Origin: Anaerolineales bacterium UBA3940
GTDB taxonomy: Bacteria > Chloroflexota > Anaerolineae > Aggregatilineales > UBA3940
Direction of reading: 5' to 3'
Assembly (NCBI GenBank): GCA_002385675.1
Contig: DGDY01000192.1
Coordinates: 1 to 36,645, forward strand
DNA: 36,645 bases
The translations under genes and the position numbers were made by a program. The first letter of the stretch is position 1. Each line of letters starts with the position of its first letter. Below the pieces are notes generated by a model, which was given only the letters and a program-made list of their open reading frames with translations, ran no database searches and was not told the DNA's origin. Shown here piece by piece: positions 9,358 through 18,673 of the stretch.

Positions 9358-9600
9358 ATGCGTTACGATGCCTGGCTGATCGCAAAGCTGCACCATGAAG
9401 AAATGAACAAACGCGCGGAGATGTACCGTTTGCTGGCGGAGGCCGAGGCGACCGCGCCGCCTCGGCCGGGTCTTTCCCGCCGCCTGCGGCAGTGGGCGGG
9501 CACCCGCCTGATCACTCTTGGCGAGCGCCTGGCCGATTGCTATGAAAATCAGGGCGCGGTCCGTGTACAATCTGCACGTTCAGCCTCGAACACTTGGTAG
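9358..9600 (+). CDS. Small hypothetical protein (80 aa)
   Basis: The family is not recognised. The product is an 80-residue, mostly helical, charged protein (AWLIAKLHHEEMNKRAEMYRL, then a proline-rich turn and a basic helix PGLSRRLRQWAGTRLITLGERL). No signal peptide or membrane segment is visible. ATG 9358 has AAGGAG 8 bases upstream and a strong promoter at 9264-9292, which supports expression. It ends 16 bp before the exporter gene and is probably cotranscribed with it. Confidence 0.65.
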   Translation: MRYDAWLIAKLHHEEMNKRAEMYRLLAEAEATAPPRPGLSRRLRQWAGTRLITLGERLADCYENQGAVRVQSARSASNTW

Positions 9601-9616
9601 TTGATGGGTGGTAGTT

Positions 9617-10561
9617 GTGACACAACATAACTCGACGGCCCCGTCTCGCTGGAAGATCGCGGCGGCCTTCGCCGCGATTTACATTATCTGGGGCTCGACA
9701 TACCTGGGCATTCGCTTTGCTATCGAGACCATTCCGCCGTTCCTTATGGCCGGGGTGCGCTTCCTGCTGGCCGGGGCGATGCTGTACGGCTGGGCGCGGG
9801 TGCGCGGCGCGCCCCGTCCCCTGCGCGTCCACTGGCGCTCGGCGGCGATCATCGGCGCGCTGCTGCTGCTCGGCGGCAACGGCGGCGTGACGTGGGGCGA
9901 GCAGCACATCGCGTCCGGTCTGGCCGCGCTGCTCGTCGCCACCGTGCCGATCTGGATCGCCGCGCTGGACTGGCTGCGACCGGGCGGCACGCGTCCCGAC
10001 GGGCCGGTGATCGCCGGCCTGCTGCTTGGCTTTGTGGGGATCTTGCTGCTCGTCGGGCCGGGGAACCTGGGCGGCGGTGAGGGGAACTACACGCTCGGCA
10101 CGCTGGCGGTGCTCGGCGCGGCGTTCTCCTGGGCGCTGGGGTCGCTGTACTCGAAACGCGCCCCGCTACCCGGCGACGCACTGCAGGGCATCGGCATGGA
10201 GATGCTGGCGGGCGGCGTGTGGCTGTGGCTTGCCGGTACGCTTGCCGGGGAGTGGGGGCAACTCAACCTCGGCGCGATCTCGCTGCGCTCCGGGCTGGCG
10301 CTCGCCTACCTGACGCTGTTTGGCTCGCTAGTGGGCTTCACGGCGTATGTGTGGCTGCTGCGGGTCGTCTCACCGGCACGGGCGGCGACGTATGCCTACG
10401 TCAACCCGGTGGTAGCGGTGTTCCTCGGCTGGGCGCTGGCGGGCGAGGAGCTTACGCCGCTGACGCTGGTCGCCGCTGCCGTGATCATCGCCGGGGTGGT
10501 GATCACGACGACGTACCGGGCGCAGCCGCGCGTCGCGGCGGAGCAGCAGTCTACGGTGTGA
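9617..10561 (+). CDS. EamA/DMT-superfamily transporter (YedA/RhaT-like exporter)
   Basis: About 314 residues forming ten predicted membrane helices in two EamA repeats; the first begins AAAFAAIYIIWGSTYLGIRFAIE and the second GTLAVLGAAFSWALGSLYSK. It ends with the usual helix pair, VNPVVAVFLGWALAGEELTP then VAAAVIIAGVVITT. Such proteins export amino acids, metabolites or drugs across the inner membrane; the substrate is unknown. GTG 9617 is chosen because GGGTGGT lies about 5 bases upstream; an in-frame GTG at 9608 is an alternative. It follows the small gene 9358-9600 and probably shares its CGNR-adjacent promoter. Confidence 0.88.
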   Translation: MTQHNSTAPSRWKIAAAFAAIYIIWGSTYLGIRFAIETIPPFLMAGVRFLLAGAMLYGWARVRGAPRPLRVHWRSAAIIGALLLLGGNGGVTWGEQHIASGLAALLVATVPIWIAALDWLRPGGTRPDGPVIAGLLLGFVGILLLVGPGNLGGGEGNYTLGTLAVLGAAFSWALGSLYSKRAPLPGDALQGIGMEMLAGGVWLWLAGTLAGEWGQLNLGAISLRSGLALAYLTLFGSLVGFTAYVWLLRVVSPARAATYAYVNPVVAVFLGWALAGEELTPLTLVAAAVIIAGVVITTTYRAQPRVAAEQQSTV

Positions 10562-10632
10562 GGTTTCTCCATTGTGATGGAAGTAAGCTAACAATATTGT
10601 CTTTGCCGCTCGTCCGTGCAAAGACTAGGTGG

Positions 10633-10706
10633 AACCCCCACCCAACCTCCCCCCTTGCAAGGGGGAGGTTGGGCCGCAGCCGTAGGCTGCCGGCCCGGAG
10701 GGGGTT
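10633..10706. repeat. Palindromic repeat, family B copy
   Basis: Outer arms AACCCCC and GGGGGTT enclose the long hairpin CCCAACCTCCCCC/GGGGGAGGTTGGG with TTGCAA at its centre (10641-10673), followed by a small hairpin GCAGCC-gta-GGCTGC (10676-10690). The same core and outer arms recur at 26698-26791. This copy lies between two genes reading the same way. Confidence 0.8.
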
Positions 10707-10786
10707 CGGCGGGAGAAGCCATGGGAGAAGCCATCCGTAGCCGTCGGGTTAAATGATTAAGGACTATTAAGGGGGAAAGACCGAAC

Positions 10787-10834
10787 CATTCGCCGGGCCA
10801 GCATATTGACCCGGCGAATGTTGTGTTTTACGAT
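10787..10834 (+). promoter_or_regulatory. Promoter embedded in a perfect inverted repeat
   Basis: TTGACC (10806-10811), 17-bp spacer and TACGAT (10829-10834) make a good sigma-70-type promoter for the mutarotase-like gene. An 11-bp perfect inverted repeat, CATTCGCCGGG (10787-10797) and CCCGGCGAATG (10810-10820), straddles the -35 element and is well placed as an operator. The hairpin followed by TTGTGTTTT could instead be a terminator for the upstream exporter. The rest of 10562-10886 holds the family B repeat and AT-rich sequence. Confidence 0.5.
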
Positions 10835-10886
10835 GAACGCAGCGCGCTCTGCCCTGACAAGCCGCCCCAGCATGAGGAGACACCCC

Positions 10887-11780
10887 GTGAATGTGGACTA
10901 CTACGGACGCCCGGCGCTGCGGTTGAGCAGCGAGCACCTGCGGCTCGACGTGCTGGCGGAAGCCGGGCCGCGCATCGTGCGGCTGATGCTCCCCGGCGAC
11001 GACGACAACCTGCTCGCCGAGACGCCCGACAAAACGTGGGAGACGCCCTTCGGCCTGTTCGAGATTTTCGGCGGGCACCGGCTGTGGCACGCGCCGGAGG
11101 CTTCGCCGCGTACGTATATGCCGGACAGCCGGGGCGTGCGGGTCACACCGACCGAGCGTGGCGCGGTGCTCTGCGGGGAGGTGGAGCCTGCGACCGGCAT
11201 GCAGAAGACGATCGAGGTAAGCCTGCACTCCGACCGTCCCGCCGTTACGCTGCACCACCAGATCGAGAATCACGGGCTGTGGCCGGTGGAGCTTGCGCCG
11301 TGGGCTATCACGCAGCTTGCGCTTGGCGGCATCGCCGTCCTGCCGCAGCGAGTCGGCCCGGTTGACGAGGCCGGGCTGCTGCCCAATCGCCAGCTTGTGC
11401 TGTGGCCCTACACAAGCTGGCGCGACCCTCGCCTGCACCTCGCCGATGACCTGATTGTGATCGAGGCCACGCCCGCGCTGCCGCCGGTGAAGGTGGGCTA
11501 CCTCAACACGCGCGGCTGGCTGGGCTACTTCCGCGCGGGGACGTTCTTCCTCAAGCGGCTGCCTGCACCGTCAGGCGACCCCTACCCCGATTTTGGCTGC
11601 AACGCAGAGGTCTACTGCAACGACGAGTTCATTGAGCTGGAGTCGCTCGGCCCGCTGACGCGCGTGGAGCCCGGCCAGCGCGTGACGCACGTCGAGACGT
11701 GGGAGGTGTACCGGGTCGGGGAGCAGCCCACGCCGGGCAGCGCGCGCGAGGCGATTGATCGGCTGGGACTGGGGTTGTAG
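10887..11780 (+). CDS. Galactose-mutarotase-fold protein (DUF4380-like)
   Basis: About 297 residues, mostly beta-strands, resembling aldose-1-epimerase-fold proteins of unknown function: YYGRPALRLSSEHLRLDVLAE at the start, then GGHRLWHAPE and an ELAPWAITQLALGG core. A role in carbohydrate recognition or epimerisation is possible, but no catalytic residues can be assigned. GTG 10887 (MNVDYYG) is chosen because GAGGAG lies 7 bases upstream; the open frame begins earlier, at 10806, but overlaps the promoter. Its end is only 4 bp from that of the convergent diterpene synthase. Confidence 0.65.
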   Translation: MNVDYYGRPALRLSSEHLRLDVLAEAGPRIVRLMLPGDDDNLLAETPDKTWETPFGLFEIFGGHRLWHAPEASPRTYMPDSRGVRVTPTERGAVLCGEVEPATGMQKTIEVSLHSDRPAVTLHHQIENHGLWPVELAPWAITQLALGGIAVLPQRVGPVDEAGLLPNRQLVLWPYTSWRDPRLHLADDLIVIEATPALPPVKVGYLNTRGWLGYFRAGTFFLKRLPAPSGDPYPDFGCNAEVYCNDEFIELESLGPLTRVEPGQRVTHVETWEVYRVGEQPTPGSAREAIDRLGLGL

Positions 11781-11784
11781 CCGC

Positions 11785-12741
11785 TCACCCCCCGCCATCC
11801 CAGGCGAACGGCAGCGGACGCCAGGTCTGTGTGTCCGGGTCGTAGCGCCCCAGCCCGATAACGTCGTCCCGGTGCGCGGTGTAGAATTGCCGCATCTCCT
11901 CCAGCGCCTCGGGCTGCATGGTCCTGAACTGGCGGAAGTGCCCGCGCCGGTTGAACAGGTGATCGTATACCACGTGCCGCCACTGCCGCCGCTCCAGGTA
12001 GGTGATCGGGCTGACGGTAAAGTACAGGTCGCGCAGCGTGAGCAGCGGCGGGCAGGCCCCGGCCACCCCCGGCTTGTTGTTGCCAATGAGGATATCCACC
12101 GCGTCGAGTGGGCGGCCATAATAGACGGCGGCCATTTCCTGCCGGGTGGGCGGCTGGCCTGTCTCCGCGAGGCGGCGCTGCACGAGCGGTACGACGGCGG
12201 GCGGGATGTGCGCGTCCGGCACGAACCAGATCAGCCAGCGCTCGCGCCCGGCGGTCTCTTCCTCGATCTGCGCAAACGGCCCGGAGAGGTCCACCGCGCC
12301 CAGCTCGCCGAAGATGCGGCCCCAGTCACCCCGGAACAGCACGCCGATGTCGTACCCGTCGTAGATGCGGCGGGTGTGCTCATCGACCAGCATCCGGTAC
12401 GACCAGCGCATGTTCTCAAGGTAGGCTGGGTCGCGGCGAGCCTGCCCGCCGCCGAAGCCGACGATGAACAGCGTGCGGACGCCGTCGGCGAAGATCATGT
12501 CGGCTATCTCAAGTGTGCGTTGGATGACGCGCCGCCCGTAGTGCTCGAACTGCTGCCGCGTGTCGTAGCCTTCATGGGCGTTGCCGTGCTCCAGAAAATA
12601 CCAGCGTGACGTGCCGCTCGTCGAGAGCGTGACGGTCTTGTCACGCAGCAGGGGAATTATGTGCTCGGAGGGCCACTCTAGGAAGTCGGCGAGTAGGGGC
12701 GCTGTCGAGGGCGTTCCGGCTGAGAGAGCGTGCTCAGTCAT
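11785..12741 (-). CDS. Rv3378c/Haur_2146-like diterpene synthase (tuberculosinol/kolavelool synthase family)
   Basis: Expected to act on a bicyclic diterpene diphosphate, removing diphosphate and adding water or another nucleophile. The 318-residue protein resembles M. tuberculosis Rv3378c along its length, as recalled from memory: GTSRWYFLE (43-51) against GTRRWFHLE, PPTRQEMAAVYYG (197-209) against PPTRREIIEGYYG, LYFTVSPITY (239-248) against LYFTVAPSYY, and VVYDHLFNR against ILYDHIYLR. Rv3378c has a cis-prenyltransferase fold. The residue matching its N-terminal aspartate (D34 in FDGTRRW) is S42 here. The partner cyclase is at 19998-21530, same strand. The 24-residue N-terminus is longer than in Rv3378c. 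Family is firm; product is unknown. Confidence 0.82.
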   Translation of the reverse strand: MTEHALSAGTPSTAPLLADFLEWPSEHIIPLLRDKTVTLSTSGTSRWYFLEHGNAHEGYDTRQQFEHYGRRVIQRTLEIADMIFADGVRTLFIVGFGGGQARRDPAYLENMRWSYRMLVDEHTRRIYDGYDIGVLFRGDWGRIFGELGAVDLSGPFAQIEEETAGRERWLIWFVPDAHIPPAVVPLVQRRLAETGQPPTRQEMAAVYYGRPLDAVDILIGNNKPGVAGACPPLLTLRDLYFTVSPITYLERRQWRHVVYDHLFNRRGHFRQFRTMQPEALEEMRQFYTAHRDDVIGLGRYDPDTQTWRPLPFAWDGGG

Positions 12742-12804
12742 ATCGTCGGGCGCCTTTCACGGTTGCAGATCCGCGCGGCGGCTCAGGCCGCGCGCCATGC
12801 CTCT

Positions 12805-12835
12805 CAATGCGCGAGAGCATTGCATGGTCTATAAT
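12805..12835 (+). promoter_or_regulatory. Possible promoter of the sensor kinase gene
   Basis: TATAAT (12830-12835) is a perfect -10, but the -35 is poor (ATGCGC at 12807-12812). The inverted repeat CAATGC-gcgaga-GCATTG (12805-12822) covers the -35 position, suggesting an activator or repressor site. The transcript would have a leader of about 175 bases. Nothing else stands out in 12742-13017. Confidence 0.35.
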
Positions 12836-13017
12836 ATGCCTGCCATTGTACTACAGTTATCGGCAATGGCGTTATGCCGGCTGAGGGAATGCCTCGTGCA
12901 TTCTTGCCGCCCGAATTTGTCGGTTTTTATCCGGGCGGATGATGCGGGTGGCGCGGTTGCTCGTCGCTTCGTGCTATCGAGCCGTGGCGGCTGCCCAATC
13001 TTGTTGTGATCAAACTT

Positions 13018-15642
13018 ATGACATCTTACCCGGAATCCCAGCCATCGACCCCTGCTGCTGAGAGCAAGAACGCCGCCCACCACAGCATCTGGGACATACT
13101 GCTTGATTCTGCCGGGACGCTTGAGAAAGCAGAGGAGCGGCGCGAACAGCGCCTGCTCTCGACGCTGCTGATCTTCCTGATCTTGCAGGCCATCCTGGGC
13201 GTCATCTTCGTGCTGATTGCCGATACCTCCGTCCCGCCGTTGCGGAACCCCTTCCTGTATGTCGCAATCGTCACAATCCAGTCGTTCGTCGTCGCCTACT
13301 GGCTGTCCCGCAGCTCGCGCTATCGTCTTGGCGCGGCGATTGTGATCGCCAGCCTGCCGGTTTTTATCTACGCGGCGGTGCTGACGATCAGCAGTTCGAC
13401 CGCCAGCCGGACGGAACTGCTCATCTGGCTCGTCATGGCGATCCTGATCGGCAGCATGTTCTTCCCGGTAAAGGTAATGAGCGCCTACACGGTGGCGAGC
13501 CTGTGCATCGTGTTGAGCCTGCCGATCGTCTCGCCTGACATCACCTATCACTCCATCCTTGTGCCGTTTATCTTCATTGCCATTCTCTCGACGATGGTGC
13601 TCGTCTGGGCGCGGCACCGCAACCTGGTCGAGCGCGACCGCCAGACGGAGCTGGCCGAGAGCGAGATGCGCTACCGCACCCTGCTGGAAACCAGCTTCGA
13701 CGGCATCATCTTCCATGACAGCGAGACGCTGTTCGAGGCCAATACCGGTTTTGCGCGGATGTTCGGCTACGAGGTGGAGGAAGTGCGCGGGATGCCGCTC
13801 TCCGCGTTTGCCGTGCCCGACAGCGGCAACCGTGCGATTGCACAGGCGATTCTGGAGGGCGTGAAGCAGGTCCACGAGACGCGAGGCGTCCGGCGAGACG
13901 GCACGGTCTTTGATATTGAGGTGGTGGGTCGCGTGCAGCCCTGGCGGGGTCGGCTCGTGCAGATGACGGCGGTGAGGGATATCAGCGAGCGCAAGCGGGC
14001 GGAGAGCGCCGAGCGCAACCAGCGCCTGCTGGCCGAGGCCCTGCGCGATACCGCCGCTTTGCTCACCAGCACGCTCGACCTCGATGAGGTGTTTGACCGC
14101 ATCCTCACCAACATTGGGCATGTCGTACCGCACGACGCGGCGAACATCATGCTGATCGACGGGAGCGAGGTGCATGTCGTGCGCTGCACCGGCTATGAGG
14201 AGCGCGGGCTGGGTGAGTTGATGCGCTCGTTCCGCGTCTCGCTTGACGAACTACCGCTCCTGCCCCAGATGCTCGTTACCGGCGAGCCGGTTGCCGTCCC
14301 CTACATCGATCATGAGATGAGATGGGCAGAGCGCGACTCACAGCCCTGGATTCGCTCCTACGTCGGCGCGCCAATCCGCCTGGAGGGCAAGGTCATCGGC
14401 TTCATCAACCTTGACAGCGCGACGCCCGGCTTTTTCACGCAGACGCACGCCGAGCACCTGCAAACCTTCGCCGACCAGTCCGCCGTTGCCATCCACAATG
14501 CGCGGCTGTACCGCGAGCTTGAGACATACAGCGAGCGCCTTGAACAGGCGGTCAGGGAGCGCACGGCGGAGTTGAGCCGCACGAAGGAGCGGGTTGAGGC
14601 GATTCTGAACAACAGCCCCGACGCCATCCTGCTGCTCTCGACCGAGGGGCTTATCCGCGTTGGCAACCCGGCGTTCTCCCAGATGTTCGGTTACCACATC
14701 GACGACGTGTTTAACCAGCACCCATCCCTGCTGGTGACGGAGTTCTGCGCCAAGCGGCTGACGGCGGCGGTGAGCGCGGTCATCACCGACTGCCGCGCCC
14801 GCCGTCTGGAACTCACCGCCCAGCGCCGGGACGGCTCGACGTTCGATGTGGACATCGCGCTCGCGCCGATCTCCGAGCACAACACCATTGACGGTGTGGT
14901 GTGCAGCCTGCGCGACATCAGCGCGCTCAAAGAGGTCGAGCGCATGAAGGACGCCTTCGTGTCGAACGTGTCGCACGAGTTGCGCACGCCCATCACCAAC
15001 CTGAAGCTTTATCAGAAGATGCTGGCGCTCAACCAGCGGCCTGAGAAGCACGCAGACTACCTCAATACGCTGGAGCGCGAGACGCAGCGGCTTTCGCGCA
15101 TTATCGAAGACCTGCTCCAGCTTTCCCGGCTGGATCAGCAGCGGAATATGCTCACCACCGAGCCGGTTGACCTCAACCGGCTGGTCCAGCAGCACGTGAT
15201 CGACCGGCGGTTGTTTGCGGAGGCGCAGCAGGTGCATCTGAGCGCCGAGCAGCTAGCCGACGTGCCGCCCATCCCCGCCGACGAGGGGCTGCTCGGCCAG
15301 GTGTTGAGCATCCTGCTGACCAACGCCATCAACTACACACCGCCGGGCGGCAAAGTCTGCATTGCGACGCACGCCCGCGAGGCGGCTGGTAAGCTCTGGG
15401 TGGGCTTCACGGTCAGCGACACCGGGCCGGGCATCCCGGAGGAGGAGCAGCCGCACGTCTTCGAGCGCTTCTTCCGGGGGAAAACCGGGATGGAGTCCGG
15501 AGCGCCCGGCACGGGACTGGGGCTTGCCATCGCCAAGAGCATCGTGGAGCAGTACCAGGGCGAGATCGGCTTTGAGTGCCGCGAGGCGCCTGAAACCGGC
15601 ACGACGTTCTCGGTGTGGCTCCCTCTTGACGGCGATAAGTAG
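13018..15642 (+). CDS. Membrane sensor histidine kinase with PAS-GAF-PAS input
   Basis: An 874-residue kinase. The N-terminus has five or six membrane helices (about 45-200), then PAS (about 218-330, MRYRTLLETSFDGIIFHD), GAF (about 345-500), a coiled linker, a second PAS (about 525-640), HisKA with phospho-acceptor H653 (SNVSHELRTP) and HATPase_c with NAINYTPPGGK, DTGPGIP and GTGLGLA. All catalytic boxes are intact. No response regulator is encoded nearby, so it is an orphan kinase. ATG 13018 is used; an in-frame GTG at 13006 is possible and neither has a clear ribosome site. Its GAF is strikingly similar to that of the kinase at 27865. The signal is unknown. Confidence 0.92.
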   Translation: MTSYPESQPSTPAAESKNAAHHSIWDILLDSAGTLEKAEERREQRLLSTLLIFLILQAILGVIFVLIADTSVPPLRNPFLYVAIVTIQSFVVAYWLSRSSRYRLGAAIVIASLPVFIYAAVLTISSSTASRTELLIWLVMAILIGSMFFPVKVMSAYTVASLCIVLSLPIVSPDITYHSILVPFIFIAILSTMVLVWARHRNLVERDRQTELAESEMRYRTLLETSFDGIIFHDSETLFEANTGFARMFGYEVEEVRGMPLSAFAVPDSGNRAIAQAILEGVKQVHETRGVRRDGTVFDIEVVGRVQPWRGRLVQMTAVRDISERKRAESAERNQRLLAEALRDTAALLTSTLDLDEVFDRILTNIGHVVPHDAANIMLIDGSEVHVVRCTGYEERGLGELMRSFRVSLDELPLLPQMLVTGEPVAVPYIDHEMRWAERDSQPWIRSYVGAPIRLEGKVIGFINLDSATPGFFTQTHAEHLQTFADQSAVAIHNARLYRELETYSERLEQAVRERTAELSRTKERVEAILNNSPDAILLLSTEGLIRVGNPAFSQMFGYHIDDVFNQHPSLLVTEFCAKRLTAAVSAVITDCRARRLELTAQRRDGSTFDVDIALAPISEHNTIDGVVCSLRDISALKEVERMKDAFVSNVSHELRTPITNLKLYQKMLALNQRPEKHADYLNTLERETQRLSRIIEDLLQLSRLDQQRNMLTTEPVDLNRLVQQHVIDRRLFAEAQQVHLSAEQLADVPPIPADEGLLGQVLSILLTNAINYTPPGGKVCIATHAREAAGKLWVGFTVSDTGPGIPEEEQPHVFERFFRGKTGMESGAPGTGLGLAIAKSIVEQYQGEIGFECREAPETGTTFSVWLPLDGDK

Positions 15643-15664
15643 CCCTGAGCCGCATCAGCATAAA

Positions 15665-15698
15665 GAGAGGCGGGCGCCCCGTTCGACGCCCGCCTCTT
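15665..15698. terminator. Bidirectional terminator between the kinase and gap genes
   Basis: An 11-bp stem, AGAGGCGGGCG (15666-15676) and CGCCCGCCTCT (15687-15697), sits between convergent genes. A run of A lies on its left and TTT on its right, so it could serve both strands. Confidence 0.65.
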
Positions 15699-15743
15699 TG
15701 CATGTTCCCCTGGAATTTGCAGGGTACGCCCCTGAGGGAAACT

Positions 15744-16757
15744 CTAGGCCGGTGTACGCTCCTGCTCGGCGATGCGCTGCGCCTCGCGGATCATCTGGCT
15801 CGTGTAGCCCCACTCGTTGTCGTACCAGCTCAGGATCTTCACCATGTTTCCATCCACAACCTGCAGCATCGGCAGGTCGATGATCGCCGCGTGGGAATTG
15901 CCGAGGATGTCGGACGAGACAAGCTCGTCATCCGAGGCCTCCACGATACCCTTGTAGCGACCGTTCGCCTCCTCGATGAAGACCTGGCGTAGCTCTTCGA
16001 TGGTGGTATTACGCGACAGCAGGACGGTGATGTCGGCAATGGAGCCGCTCGGCACCGGCCCGCGGATGGAGAGACCGTCGAACTTGCCCTCAAGCTGCGG
16101 CAGCGCCTTCGATGCCGCGACTGCCGCGCCGGTGGTCGTCGGCACGAAGTTCGCCGCGCCCGCACGGCCACGCCGCCACTTCTTCGCGGGGCTGTCCACA
16201 ATCGCCTGCGATGAAGTGTAGGCGTGAATGGTTGTCATGAGGGCCTTTTCGACGCCAAAGTGACGGTCGAGGATTTCCATGACCGGGGCGGTGGCGTTGG
16301 TCGTGCAGCTTGCGCACGACAGGATGTTAACGCCGCCGTCAGGCCGGTTCACGCCGTGGACGACGGTCGGGAAGTCCTTATCCTTCGCGGGCGCGGAGAG
16401 GATGACCCACTTCGCGCCTGCCTCAGCGTGCTTCTGCAGGTCTTCACGCTTGGTGAAAACACCCGTGCTCTCGAACACGATCTCGACGTTCATCTCCTTC
16501 CAGGGGAGCTGCGAGGGGTCGCGCTCCTGCAGGAAGCGTATGCGACGCTCGCCGTCGATCACGAGGTCGTTCCCGTCGAGCTCTACCGTCCGGTTATAGC
16601 GCCCGTAGACGGTGTCATACTTAAGCAGATAGGCAATATTCGCGGGGTCGGCGATGTCGTTGACGGCGACCAGTTCAAGCTCAGGGGTGTCCATCAAAAT
16701 CTTGAACGCCGCGCGGCCAATCCGCCCCATGCCGTTAATCGCGACTCTCGTTGCCAT
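15744..16757 (-). CDS. gap: Glyceraldehyde-3-phosphate dehydrogenase, type I
   Basis: Glycolytic or gluconeogenic enzyme that oxidises and phosphorylates glyceraldehyde-3-phosphate. The 337-residue protein has the Rossmann start VAINGMGRIGRAAFK, the active-site cysteine in SCASCTTN and the catalytic histidine in TTIHAYTSSQ. The segment DSPAKKWRRGRAGAANFVP replaces the more common PHKDxRRARAA form, in the S-loop region that bears on cofactor choice, so NAD versus NADP use is left open. GAGGAGG precedes ATG 16757. It is a single gene, convergent with the kinase and divergent from the methionine operon. Confidence 0.95.
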   Translation of the reverse strand: MATRVAINGMGRIGRAAFKILMDTPELELVAVNDIADPANIAYLLKYDTVYGRYNRTVELDGNDLVIDGERRIRFLQERDPSQLPWKEMNVEIVFESTGVFTKREDLQKHAEAGAKWVILSAPAKDKDFPTVVHGVNRPDGGVNILSCASCTTNATAPVMEILDRHFGVEKALMTTIHAYTSSQAIVDSPAKKWRRGRAGAANFVPTTTGAAVAASKALPQLEGKFDGLSIRGPVPSGSIADITVLLSRNTTIEELRQVFIEEANGRYKGIVEASDDELVSSDILGNSHAAIIDLPMLQVVDGNMVKILSWYDNEWGYTSQMIREAQRIAEQERTPA

Positions 16758-16924
16758 AGCTGTGTACCTCCTCGGCTTCCAACACTATCGCTATCGTGAT
16801 TTAAGTGAACTGACACACACAATCCCCGCGAATGGCGAAGACGTCGTCGCTCCCGGAGTTTGCAGCGCACACTGATCATATCGTTCCGGCTGCCCGGAGT
16901 CAGGGGGAATCCGGTAGTAAAGGG

Positions 16925-16953
16925 TTGACAACACCCCTACCTGCTGTTATCCT
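16925..16953 (+). promoter_or_regulatory. Sigma-70-type promoter of the metY-metX operon
   Basis: TTGACA (16925-16930), 17-bp spacer and TATCCT (16948-16953). The expected start near 16960 lies about 27 bases before the SAM-I riboswitch, as expected for a leader-controlled operon. Confidence 0.75.
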
Positions 16954-16986
16954 CATCTGCAAGTTAAAAACCGAATAGTGCAGCAC

Positions 16987-18527
<1,541 letters not shown>

Positions 18528-18542
18528 GGGTATCGGGAGCGT

Positions 18543-18642
18543 ATGGCGTATGGCCCGCGCCCGCCGGGCGCTCTATGGTCTGTGGCTTATAGCTCGCTGC
18601 GCTCGCTCTAGCGGCTTGCCATAGCCATAGGCCATACGCCAT
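18543..18642. repeat. Inverted-repeat element between metY and metX
   Basis: Perfect 13-bp ends ATGGCGTATGGCC (18543-18555) and GGCCATACGCCAT (18630-18642) enclose about 74 bp with further small inverted repeats. Only one copy is in the window, so its status as a dispersed repeat rests on structure alone. It fills most of the 146-bp gap between metY and metX and could affect read-through into metX. Confidence 0.65.
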
Positions 18643-18673
18643 CTATCCCACGAGTTAACCAGAGACAGGCACC

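Noticed and set aside
12829..14175. A 448-codon open frame antisense to the first kinase gene
   Set aside because: Same reason: no domain and no ribosome site, and it runs across the kinase PAS/GAF region.
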